Part shown: piece after piece, positions 34,787 through 42,929 of the stretch
How positions within the stretch are numbered: the first letter of the stretch is position 1
How the letters are laid out: the number at the start of each line of letters is the position of its first letter
Notes under the pieces: model-generated
The model's input: the letters and a program-made list of their open reading frames with translations, nothing else
Told to the model about the DNA's origin: nothing
Databases searched by the model: none
Made by a program: the position numbers and the translations under genes
DNA from: Demequina sp. TMPB413
Lineage (GTDB): Bacteria > Actinomycetota > Actinomycetes > Actinomycetales > Demequinaceae
Assembly (NCBI RefSeq): GCF_020447105.2
Contig: NZ_CP096184.1
Location: 2,294,001-2,358,000 of the forward strand
Direction: 5' to 3'
Length of the DNA: 64,000 bases

Positions 34787-35039
34787 GGGTCCACTGACGT
34801 CCGATGCCTCAGTCAGCGCTACTATCACCACCGTTACATTATGCAGGTGCCGCTCTGCTGGCGTTGCGCACCACACGAAGTGACCTCCCACGCCGCTAGC
34901 GGGAGTTTCCCCCGCTGTTCCGGTGGGCGGGTTGTTGCGTCTCATGAGGTTGGTGACGGCGGGGCCGTGAGGGAGGGATAGGCCCCGAGGGCAGGATGGA
35001 AGTACCACTACATCCGCCTGCTGGAAGGACCTATCCCTC

Positions 35040-35152
35040 ATGAACCACGCTAATGCGCCGCTGACCCCAGAAGGGCGTCACCGTCTGATCGAGCGGTGCC
35101 GCCACCGTCCCATCGCTCACGTCGCTACCGATGCCGGAGTCGCCGCAGGCGA
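35040..35152 (+). mobile_element. IS481-type transposase stump
   Basis: From ATG 35040 the frame reads MNHANAPLTPEGRHRLIERCRHRPIAHV and on to DAGVAAG, a typical N-terminus of IS481-family transposases, then ends abruptly at the 3' side of the arsR gene. The preceding 80 bp (from about 34960, a GC-rich segment with AGGGAGGGATAGG) is probably the IS left end. Only about 37 codons remain, so it is a dead remnant marking a junction. Confidence 0.6.
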
Positions 35153-35180
35153 TTGTCGCCGGTCGCGGCGCCGACTCCCT

Positions 35181-35525
35181 TCAGGTCGCGCAGGCGGGAC
35201 GCAGGCGCGGTGCCTCAGGCCCGTCGGCGACGATGCTGCCAAGGGCGCTCAGCGCCGCGGCGAATGCCTCAGGAGCGAGTCGGTACCAGGTGTAACGGCC
35301 CTCAGCCTCACTGAGCACGATGCCAGCCTCCCGCAACAGCCGCAGGTGGTTGCTGATGGTGGTCTGTCGCGCGCCCGTGATGTCGACCAGGTGGCACGTG
35401 CACAGCTGCTCGCTGATGAGCGCCTCCACGATCTTGAGGCGCAGCGGGTCAGCCAACAGGCCGAACTGGGTCGTCACGACCGCGGGGAAGGGAACCCGCG
35501 GCAAGGGACTAATCACCGGACTCAT
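35181..35525 (-). CDS. arsR: Arsenic-type ArsR repressor
   Basis: A 114-aa winged-helix repressor. Cys42 and Cys44 in QLCTCHLVDITGARQTTISNHLRLL match the As(III) site ahead of the recognition helix in classical ArsR (ELCVCDL). It is divergent from arsD-arsA across an 85-bp spacer that contains a dyad (35544-35561). Its 3' end touches the IS481 remnant. Confidence 0.9.
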   Translation of the reverse strand: MSPVISPLPRVPFPAVVTTQFGLLADPLRLKIVEALISEQLCTCHLVDITGARQTTISNHLRLLREAGIVLSEAEGRYTWYRLAPEAFAAALSALGSIVADGPEAPRLRPACAT

Positions 35526-35543
35526 GTCCTATACGCTACTACT

Positions 35544-35561
35544 CATCATTGTGGTGTGATG
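35544..35561. promoter_or_regulatory. Dyad in the arsR-arsD spacer
   Basis: CATCA (35544-35548) and TGATG (35557-35561) form a perfect 5-bp inverted repeat with an 8-bp centre between the divergent arsR and arsD genes. It is a candidate ArsR operator. Confidence 0.4.
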
Positions 35562-35610
35562 TCAGTAAGGCATGATGCATCGGATTACCCGACAACATAA
35601 GGAGGACCCC

Positions 35611-35994
35611 ATGGCCCACGTAGAGATCTTCGATCCCGCAATGTGTTGCTCGACGGGTGTGTGCGGTACCGATGTTGACCCCGCACTGTCCCGCTTCGCC
35701 GCCGACGTGGCGTGGCTGTCCGGCCGCGGCGTCGAGGTCGACCGGGCCACTCTCGCCCAAGAGCCGACAAAGTTCGTCGCCAACGACGCCGTGCGACAGG
35801 CGCTTGAGGCAGACGGAACGTCGGCGCTGCCGATGGTTCTGGTCGACGGAACGGTAAAAGCCAAGGGGGCGTACCCCACGCGTCAGGACCTCGCGACGTG
35901 GACTGGCTTCGAGCGCACCGCCCTACCGCTCAGCGAAGTTGTCGCGGCCCAGGCGCCCGCCGAGGCCTGCTGGGGCGGGTCGGGTTGCTGCTGA
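35611..35994 (+). CDS. arsD: Arsenic metallochaperone ArsD
   Basis: A 127-aa thioredoxin-fold protein that hands As(III) to ArsA. The three essential cysteines sit at positions 12, 13 and 18 (MCCSTGVCG), the numbering of the plasmid R773 protein. A vicinal Cys pair ends the chain (GGSGCC). ATG 35611 has AAGGAGG at 35599-35605. arsA begins two bases after the stop. Confidence 0.95.
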   Translation: MAHVEIFDPAMCCSTGVCGTDVDPALSRFAADVAWLSGRGVEVDRATLAQEPTKFVANDAVRQALEADGTSALPMVLVDGTVKAKGAYPTRQDLATWTGFERTALPLSEVVAAQAPAEACWGGSGCC

Positions 35995-35995
35995 C

Positions 35996-37783
35996 ATGGC
36001 ATCCCCGGCCCTGAGCGACGTCCGGCTGCTACCCGGGGTACTCGCCGCGCCGACGTCGTACCTGTTCTTCACCGGCAAGGGCGGGGTCGGCAAGACCTCG
36101 TGCGCGGCAGCGAGCGCCGTTGCCCTCGCCGACGCTGGCCGCCGCGTGCTGATCGTCTCCACGGACCCGGCGAGCAACCTGGCGGAGGTGTTTGCGATGC
36201 CCGAACCCACCTCCTCCACGCCCGTCCCGGTACCGGGGGTACCCGGCCTCGACGTGGTCGACGTCGACCCATCGGCAGCGGCCGCTCAATACCGGGAGCG
36301 CGTCGTCGGGCCCTACCGCGGCCTGCTCCCCGCAGATGCGGTCGCCTCAATCGAGGAGGAACTCTCCGGCTCCTGCACCGTGGAGGTCGCCGCATTCAAC
36401 GAGTTCGTCACTCTGCTCACCAGCGAAGACATCTCCCGCACGTACGACCACGTGATCTTCGACACCGCTCCCACGGGTCACACGTTGCGTCTGCTCGCCC
36501 TACCCGCGGCGTGGACCGGCTTCCTGGAAACGAACACCGCGGGGATCACCTGCGTCGGCCCCGTCTCCGCGCTGGGCCACGCCCAAGAGGCGTACGCCGC
36601 CAGCCTGGCGGCCTTGCGGGACGCCGACCGCACCACCGTCGTTCTGGTCGCGCGCGCCGAACGCTCCTCACTGGACGAGGCAGCTAGGGCCTCCCGCGAG
36701 CTTGCCCAGCTGGGCATGACCAGCCAGCGCCTCATCCTCAACGGGGTCCTGACCAACCCGGCCGACGGCGACCCGGTCGCCCACGCACGACACGAGCGCG
36801 AGGCAGTTGCCGTCAACGCCCTTCCCACCGAGCTGGCGCAAGCGGCATCCGTCGACACGGTCCCGCTCCTCGCGCGGGCACCCATGGGGATCGACGCCCT
36901 GCGCGCAGCCCTCACCGGCGCCTCGGCTACCCACTCCTCCCCGGCAGTCGCCGCGCCAGACCTGGATGCACTCCGCGACCTCGTTGCTGAACTCGCCCAG
37001 GGCGAGCCCTGCATCGTCATGACCATGGGCAAGGGCGGCGTCGGGAAAACCACGATCGCAGCCGCTCTCGCTCTCGCGCTGGCAGATCGCGGTCTGCCAG
37101 TCACGCTCAGCACCACGGATCCGGCCGCGCACGTGCACGACGTACTGCCGGACCCGCCGGCGAACTTACTCATCACTCGCATCGACCCCGCCGTAGAGAC
37201 CGCCGCTTGGACTGAGCACGTGTTGGCCACGGCCGGATCAGGGATGGACGACGACGCCCACGACCTCCTCGCGGAGGACCTGCGCTCGCCGTGCACAGAG
37301 GAGGTCGCCGTCTTCCACGCCTTCGCGCGCACCGTGGCCGAGGCGTCAGGCCGGTTCGTCGTGATCGACACGGCGCCCACAGGACACACCCTGCTCCTGC
37401 TCAAATCCTCGCAGAGCTTCGCTCGCCGGGCGGCAACCAGCGGCGACCACACCGACGACGCGGCTTCCTCCCTTTTCGAATCCCTCGCCGACCCGCACCG
37501 CACCCGCATTATCCTCGTCGCCCTGCCAGAGGCCACCCCGGTGCACGAGGCTCTCTCGCTCCAGGCCGACCTCGCGCGCGCGGACCTGCACCCGTGGACG
37601 TGGGTCGCGAACGCCTCGCTCGCCGCGACCGCGACCACTGACCCGGTGCTTCGCGCTCGCTCGGCCGACGAGGGACGCTGGCTCGCCGAGATCGCCGACG
37701 CCAGCCCCCGCCGCCCAGCCGTCGTGCCGTGGCTCCCCGACGTCCCGGCCGGCGCCGACGCGCTACGCCGACTTGTCGGGTAA
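35996..37783 (+). CDS. arsA: Arsenite-stimulated ATPase ArsA (two-domain)
   Basis: A 595-aa ATPase with two homologous halves. P-loops GKGGVGKT lie at about 27-34 and 345-352, each half with a DTAPTGHTL switch. The As(III)/Sb(III) site is complete: Cys127 (GSCTVEV), Cys186 (GITCVGP) and Cys433 (SPCTEEV). ArsA energises an ArsB or Acr3 membrane pump, but no pump gene follows; an IS630 element starts 190 bp downstream. The pump must be elsewhere, or was lost. Confidence 0.95.
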   Translation: MASPALSDVRLLPGVLAAPTSYLFFTGKGGVGKTSCAAASAVALADAGRRVLIVSTDPASNLAEVFAMPEPTSSTPVPVPGVPGLDVVDVDPSAAAAQYRERVVGPYRGLLPADAVASIEEELSGSCTVEVAAFNEFVTLLTSEDISRTYDHVIFDTAPTGHTLRLLALPAAWTGFLETNTAGITCVGPVSALGHAQEAYAASLAALRDADRTTVVLVARAERSSLDEAARASRELAQLGMTSQRLILNGVLTNPADGDPVAHARHEREAVAVNALPTELAQAASVDTVPLLARAPMGIDALRAALTGASATHSSPAVAAPDLDALRDLVAELAQGEPCIVMTMGKGGVGKTTIAAALALALADRGLPVTLSTTDPAAHVHDVLPDPPANLLITRIDPAVETAAWTEHVLATAGSGMDDDAHDLLAEDLRSPCTEEVAVFHAFARTVAEASGRFVVIDTAPTGHTLLLLKSSQSFARRAATSGDHTDDAASSLFESLADPHRTRIILVALPEATPVHEALSLQADLARADLHPWTWVANASLAATATTDPVLRARSADEGRWLAEIADASPRRPAVVPWLPDVPAGADALRRLVG

Positions 37784-37972
37784 CGCCCGGACTCGACCGT
37801 CCCAGTCGCCGCCTTGGGCATCGAGGCCGCCGACGTCGCCCGACTTACGCACGATCTCATGGTCCACGCGAAGGTGATCGGCTCCTAGCGACCACCGAAA
37901 CCACAGAGCGAGCGGTGCGGCCGAGGCGGGCCAACGGCGGGCCGCCGCTCAGATGCGGTCCGGCTCCTCCTA

Positions 37973-39119
37973 GTGGTGTGTCTCAGTTTTGGTTGACTGT
38001 TTGGAGCGTGACGCGTCCGCGGGCGACTTTCTCGAGGATGCTGTCAGCGGTCGCGGTCCAGACCAGAGGCTTGGGTTCGTCGTTGTGTGCGGCGAGGTAT
38101 TCCTCGATCGCGGCGATGAGATCGGGCACGGAGTGGAAGACACCGCGCCTGAGCGCCTTGTCGGTCAGTTCACGGAACCAGCGCTCGACGAGGTTCAGCC
38201 AGGATGACGATGTGGGCGTGAAATGCAGATGAAACCGGGGATGTTTGGCTAACCAGGCCCTCACGTTGGCATGCTTGTGGGTGGCGTAGTTGTCCAGAAT
38301 CAGGTGGATTTCCAACCCGGCTGGGACGTTGTTCTCGATCGTTTTGAGGAACTTCAGGAACTCGGTGTGCCGGTGCTTGGGCAGGCAGGACTCGATCACC
38401 GTGCCCGTGGCGACGTCCAGGGCGGCGAACAGGGTCGTGGTGCCGTTGCGCTTGTAGTCGTGGGTCATCGTTGCCCCGCGGCCCTTCTTCATCGGCAACG
38501 AAGGCTGCGTGCGGTCCAACGCTTGGATTGACGATTTCTCGTCCATGCACAACACGATCGCCTGCTCCGGCGGGTTCAGATACAGGCCGACGACATCGAC
38601 GAGTTTCTCTTCAAAGTGGGGGTCGTTCGAGAGCTTGAACGCGTCGACCCGATGCGGCTTCAACCCGCGGGCCGCCCAGATCCGCTGTACCTGGGCCGGC
38701 GATACCCCCGACGCTTTGGCCATCGTCCGAACCGACCAATGGGTCTGCCCCGCAGGCTTGGAATTCCGCGTCAAATCAACGATCTCATCGATCTTCGACT
38801 GCGGAATCACCGGCTTCCGGCCCCGACCGGCACGCACTCTTCCCAGCTTCGCCAGACCCTCCGCCTCGAACCGGGCACGCCAAGCCCGTACCGTCGTCGG
38901 CGTCACCGACACTGCGGCAGCGATCCCAGCATTGGCGACCCCATCGGCGGCCAACAACAGAACACGCGCCCGCTGCACCTCACGATGCGCCGCCGTCTGC
39001 GACTTCGACAGCACCGCAAGCGCGGCACGTTGACCATCAGACATCACCAAAGCAGGAGCCGGATTCCTCATCAAGCAAGAATATCAACCAAACCCCTACT
39101 TATTTTGGAGACACACCAC
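37973..39119. mobile_element. Intact IS630-family element with TA target duplication
   Basis: The ends carry a perfect 12-bp inverted repeat (GTGGTGTGTCTC at 37973 and its complement ending at 39119). TA stands on each side (37971-37972, 39120-39121), as expected for IS630/Tc1-type insertion. The single transposase gene is complete. The right TA is part of the stop codon of the second osmC copy, which the insertion leaves intact. Confidence 0.92.
37983..39074 (-). CDS. IS630-family transposase
   Basis: A 363-aa DDE transposase. A helix-turn-helix region (residues 30-75, VANAGIAAAVSVTPTTVRAWRARF) precedes the catalytic domain: first Asp in VLCMDEKS, second in HLILDNYATH, Glu in SSSWLNLVERWFRE. 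Length and motif spacing are normal, with no frameshift, so it may be active. Confidence 0.95.
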   Translation of the reverse strand: MMRNPAPALVMSDGQRAALAVLSKSQTAAHREVQRARVLLLAADGVANAGIAAAVSVTPTTVRAWRARFEAEGLAKLGRVRAGRGRKPVIPQSKIDEIVDLTRNSKPAGQTHWSVRTMAKASGVSPAQVQRIWAARGLKPHRVDAFKLSNDPHFEEKLVDVVGLYLNPPEQAIVLCMDEKSSIQALDRTQPSLPMKKGRGATMTHDYKRNGTTTLFAALDVATGTVIESCLPKHRHTEFLKFLKTIENNVPAGLEIHLILDNYATHKHANVRAWLAKHPRFHLHFTPTSSSWLNLVERWFRELTDKALRRGVFHSVPDLIAAIEEYLAAHNDEPKPLVWTATADSILEKVARGRVTLQTVNQN

Positions 39120-39547
39120 TAGTTCTTCTCGACCAGCGCGACCGACGTGGGCGCCTCGATGGTGCGCGACACGGTGCACTCCTTGTCGTGCGAGATCCTG
39201 AGCGCCGACGCCACGCGGGCGCGCGCCTTGTCGCCGTCGGTGCCCTCCGGGAACACCAAGTCGAACAGCACGCGCACGTTCTCGAGCACGTTGCCCTCGA
39301 CATCGTCGTGGACGTAGTCGGCCTGAGAAGTGACCTCGAACTTGCTCGGCTCGGCTCGCCGCGTGGTCATCATGTCGACGTCAAGGCTCGAGCAGCCAGC
39401 TACCGAGGCGAGCAGCAACTCGACGGGGCTCAGTAGCCCCTGGCCGCGCCCGAATTGGAGCGAGGCGCCGGCTGCGTTCGTGACGGTGTAGACGCCCACT
39501 GAATCGCGGGTGAGCGTTACGGAGCGGGGGGTGATGTCGCGTGTCAT
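39119..39547 (-). CDS. OsmC/Ohr family protein, copy B
   Basis: A 142-aa protein identical in the coding part to copy A as far as I can align it, with the same two family cysteines. Unlike copy A it is not followed by metE but by an IS630 element that inserted into the TA of its stop codon. Confidence 0.85.
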   Translation of the reverse strand: MTRDITPRSVTLTRDSVGVYTVTNAAGASLQFGRGQGLLSPVELLLASVAGCSSLDVDMMTTRRAEPSKFEVTSQADYVHDDVEGNVLENVRVLFDLVFPEGTDGDKARARVASALRISHDKECTVSRTIEAPTSVALVEKN

Positions 39548-39757
39548 GGGATCCATGGTGGCACGTGGGCTGCCGCACCCGGCACCACCTGCGCCGAAGT
39601 TACAGCGTGAGCCGAACTCGTTTGAGCACCGTGCGGGGCTCACGAGTAGTAGCGTCCCACGGCCGTGACTTTGGCACGATGGGGTGGGCGGCGGCGCGCT
39701 TGGCGGCGGCGCGCTTGGCGGCGGCGCGCTTGGCGGCACGACCGCGTGACGGCGTCC

Positions 39758-40642
39758 CTAAGACTGGCGCAGTCCGAGAGCGTCCACGAGCGCGCACGCG
39801 GCCTCGGGCCTGTTGAACGTGATGATGTGGATTCCAGGTGCGCCTGCGTCGATCAGGTCGCGCGACAGGCGAGCCGCGTGGTCCACGCCAGCCGCGAGCG
39901 CGGTTGCGTCGTCCTCCGCGGCCTCGAGCGCACCGAGTAGCTCGCCAGGCGTGGGCACGCCCGTGAGCTCGGCGGCGCGATAGGCGCGGCGAGCGGAGAC
40001 GAGCGGCATCACCTCGGGGACGATCGGCAGGCCGATGCCCTCGGCGGCCGCGTCGCGGACGAGCGCCTCGTAGTGGGGCACCTCGTAGAACACCTGGGTG
40101 ATCGCGAAGTCTGCGCCCGCGTCTTGCTTGGCGCGCAGCACGTCGAGTCCCTGCTGGCGCCATTGCTCGAAGGCGTGCTGGGCGGGGAACGCTGTCACGC
40201 CAATGCTGATGTCCAGGCCGTGTGCCGCGGCGACTTCTCGCAGCAGCGCAACCAATTCGGACGCGTACTGCAGCCCGTCCGGATGGGGGCTCCAGTTCGT
40301 CTGACCCTTGGCCGGGTCGCCGCGCAGCGCCAAGAAGTCGCTCACGCCCTCGCCCAGGTACTCCTCGATCACCGCGACGAGGTCCGCGCGGCTCTGGTCG
40401 ACGCACGTGAGGTGGGCCAGCGGCGGGATGGTGTGCGCTTCGGCCAGGCGCTGCACCACGCCGCGGCTGGTCGAGCGAGTCGACCCCGACGCGCCGTATG
40501 TGATCGAGACGAAGTCGGGCCGGGTGCTGGCAAGCACTTCCATGGTGTCCTTCAGCGATTCCTCGGCCGCGGGGGTACGCGGCGGGAAGAGCTCGTACGA
40601 CAGGGTCGTGTGCTCGGTGGCGAGGAGGTCGCGGATCGTCAT
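39758..40642 (-). CDS. metF: 5,10-methylenetetrahydrofolate reductase, copy B
   Basis: A 294-aa MetF with the same signatures as copy A and one visible residue change (Ile for Val before DAGAPG). Both copies look functional. Copy B has lost linkage to metE. Its promoter region has a single 43-bp unit, so expression may differ from copy A. Confidence 0.95.
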   Translation of the reverse strand: MTIRDLLATEHTTLSYELFPPRTPAAEESLKDTMEVLASTRPDFVSITYGASGSTRSTSRGVVQRLAEAHTIPPLAHLTCVDQSRADLVAVIEEYLGEGVSDFLALRGDPAKGQTNWSPHPDGLQYASELVALLREVAAAHGLDISIGVTAFPAQHAFEQWRQQGLDVLRAKQDAGADFAITQVFYEVPHYEALVRDAAAEGIGLPIVPEVMPLVSARRAYRAAELTGVPTPGELLGALEAAEDDATALAAGVDHAARLSRDLIDAGAPGIHIITFNRPEAACALVDALGLRQS

Positions 40643-40838
40643 GGCGTGGCAAGACTACGCGGGCGCGCGGGTGCGTGACGCACCGCCAGGCCCGCGCGCA
40701 GGCCACCTATGGGTGCGTGACGCACCGCAGGGAGGGGTGCCGCAGACGGCTGTCGTGCCCAGGCGGGCCAGGCGTGGCCTCTCCCCGCCCCCGGAGCTCA
40801 CCGGGCCTCCCGTCGGCCCCTCACGCCACACTGGAGCC

Positions 40839-41405
40839 ATGATCACGGAACCGAACGACCTCACTCGCTGCTTTGGCAACGGAGACCCGCTGTATGAGGC
40901 GTATCACGACTGTGAATGGGGTGTGCCAGTCCACGGCGACACGGCCCTGTACGAACGCATCGTGCTGGAAGGCATGCAGTCCGGGCTGTCGTGGCTCACG
41001 ATCCTGCGCAAGCGGGACAACTTCCGGGCGGCCTTCGCCGGCTTCGAGCCAACCGCCGTCGCCGAGTTCGGGGACGACGACGTGGAGCGACTGCTCGCCG
41101 ACGCGGGCATCGTGCGCAATCGACTCAAGGTCAACGCCGCGATTATCAACGCGCGCGCCGTGGTCGCGCTGCAGGAGGCGGGAGGGTCGCTCGACCAACT
41201 GTTCTGGTCGCACGCCCCCGAGCCGCGGGCCGCTCGTCCCACAGACTGGGAGGGCGTGCCCGCTTCGACCCCGGAGTCGGTGGCGCTCACCAAGGAACTC
41301 AAGAAGGCTGGCTTCGTGTTCGTGGGGCCCACCACCATGTACGCCGCGATGCAGGCGTGCGGCCTGGTGGACGACCACATCGAGGGATGCGTCGCGACGC
41401 GCTAG
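40839..41405 (+). CDS. tag: DNA-3-methyladenine glycosylase I, copy B
   Basis: A 188-aa Tag with intact catalytic and zinc-site residues. It differs from copy A around AEFGDDD and at the C-terminal residues CVATR. It stops 15 bp before the convergent DUF808 gene, the likely ancestral neighbour. Confidence 0.95.
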   Translation: MITEPNDLTRCFGNGDPLYEAYHDCEWGVPVHGDTALYERIVLEGMQSGLSWLTILRKRDNFRAAFAGFEPTAVAEFGDDDVERLLADAGIVRNRLKVNAAIINARAVVALQEAGGSLDQLFWSHAPEPRAARPTDWEGVPASTPESVALTKELKKAGFVFVGPTTMYAAMQACGLVDDHIEGCVATR

Positions 41406-41419
41406 GCCCTCCGTGCGGG

Positions 41420-42379
41420 TCAGTGGGCGTCCACGGCGTCGGCGGGATTCCCGCGCAGGCGCTGCACCCCGTGAAACACCGTGACGACAACCGAGCCGAC
41501 GAGCGCGCCCACCATCGCGGAGGCAAGCGTGTTCGCGAGCCATCCCAAGAAGCCGCCGATGCCGGCGATGTCATGCACGGCCTCCTCGGCGCTGTGGACG
41601 AGTTCGTAGGGCGCTACCCAACCCAACTCGTCCAGTCCGACGAGCAGGATGTGCCCTCCGACCCACAACATGGCGATGATCCCCACCGTGGACAGCACCG
41701 CGAGGAACTTGGGCATCGCGAGGACGAGCGCTCGACCGAAGGCTGCGGACGCCCCGGTCCGCTTCTCCGCCAAATACAGCCCCACGTCATCCATCTTCAC
41801 GATGAGCGCGACAACGCCGTACACGATGGCTGTAATGACGACAGCCACCACCGCAAGAATGATGGCCCTCGACACCAGTGGCTCGTCCGCGACTTCGTTG
41901 AGCGCGATCACCATGATCTCTGTGGAGAGGATGAAGTCGGTGCGAATCGCGCTGGCCACCATCGTCTTCTCCACGTCGACGCCTTGGACCGCCGCTGGTA
42001 CCTCGCGCTTGTCCTTGGCGTGACCGGTGACCAGTTCGTAGAGCTTCTCCGCACCCTCGAAGGCGAGATACGTGCCACCCACCATCAGTATGGGCGTGAG
42101 GAGCCACGGGAGAAGCTGGCTGAGAAGCAGCGCGGCGGGAAGGATGAACACCAACTTGTTGCGCAAAGAACCGATCGCGATCCTGCGGACGATGGGTAGT
42201 TCGCGCGCCGACGTGAAGCCGTGGAGGTAGCGGGGCGTCACCGCAGTGTCGTCGATCACGACGCCAGCCGCCTTCACGCCGGCCCTGCTCGCCGCCACAC
42301 CGATGTCGTCTACGGACGCCGCTGCAAGCTTCGCGAGCGCCGCGATGTCATCGAGCAGCGCCACCAGACCGCCAGCCAT
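41420..42379 (-). CDS. DUF808 family membrane protein (YedI-like)
   Basis: A 319-aa protein with a starting stretch GGLVALLDDIAALAKLAAASVDDIG and several hydrophobic helices, the usual DUF808/YedI pattern. The function is unknown. It converges on tag copy B and is the intact relative of the pseudogene at 22560-22880. Confidence 0.88.
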   Translation of the reverse strand: MAGGLVALLDDIAALAKLAAASVDDIGVAASRAGVKAAGVVIDDTAVTPRYLHGFTSARELPIVRRIAIGSLRNKLVFILPAALLLSQLLPWLLTPILMVGGTYLAFEGAEKLYELVTGHAKDKREVPAAVQGVDVEKTMVASAIRTDFILSTEIMVIALNEVADEPLVSRAIILAVVAVVITAIVYGVVALIVKMDDVGLYLAEKRTGASAAFGRALVLAMPKFLAVLSTVGIIAMLWVGGHILLVGLDELGWVAPYELVHSAEEAVHDIAGIGGFLGWLANTLASAMVGALVGSVVVTVFHGVQRLRGNPADAVDAH

Positions 42380-42582
42380 CAGCCCTCCTTGCTCGTCGAT
42401 TGAGACACAAGGCTACCCGGGAGTGTCCCGGCGCTCCCGCCGCAAGGCCCACGGGCGCGTGACCTCAAACACCTCCACATCGGAAATTGATCCGCCATGC
42501 GGTCCCGCCTTCATGTGAGGTCCGCACACTGATCGCATCAAGACGGTGCGCGAATGAGCGCCATGGTGTGGAGGTAGTCGAG

Positions 42583-42807
42583 ATGTCACTGAAGAGCCTG
42601 TCGACGAAGTTGTACCTGGGGATCGCCGTCGCTGCGTTGGTCATGTGGGTCGCGGGCGTTTCAAGCGGAACGATCCTGACCCTGGCCGCGATCGGGGTCA
42701 TGGTGGCCATGCACGCCGGGCACTCGTCGGCGTCGGAGTCGACTGGCGCGGCAATCACGGACACCGAAACCCGTGTCCAACACCCGCGCAAGGGCGGGTG
42801 CCACTAG
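42583..42807 (+). CDS. DUF2933-like small membrane protein, copy B
   Basis: A 74-aa protein: KLYLGIAVAALVMWV and TILTLAAIGVMVAMHAGH segments and the same ending GGCH as copy A, but without the long GGH repeats. ATG 42583 has a GAGGT site. It is divergent from DUF808 and followed by the Lgt-like gene. Confidence 0.65.
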   Translation: MSLKSLSTKLYLGIAVAALVMWVAGVSSGTILTLAAIGVMVAMHAGHSSASESTGAAITDTETRVQHPRKGGCH

Positions 42808-42929
42808 CACAACTTCAGTGTGGCGAACGAGCAAGAGGACGCATCGTCCCACGGGAACAGCGCCAGGTCTCGCTACGTAGTTCGGCACCGAAGCGCATCC
42901 CGGGTTGACGCCGGTTTGGGAAGGAAGAC

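Larger units (their letters stand above)
39119..41405. repeat. Long direct repeat, copy B (osmC-metF-tag)
   Basis: Second copy of the 9003-11375 segment, shorter by 86 bp because it has one 43-bp tandem unit instead of three. Left of it lies the IS630 insertion at the osmC stop; if the IS is removed the left junction is the arsA-downstream DNA. Right of it follows the intact DUF808 gene. Confidence 0.97.

Noticed and set aside
37784-37888. 35-codon open frame in phase after the arsA stop
   Set aside because: It could be a lost C-terminal extension or gene tail, but arsA already has normal length and the peptide shows no motif.
9003-41405. The long repeats could be an assembly error
   Set aside because: The copies differ by base changes, an 86-bp tandem-unit difference, an IS at one edge and different neighbours, which a simple assembly duplication would not produce.
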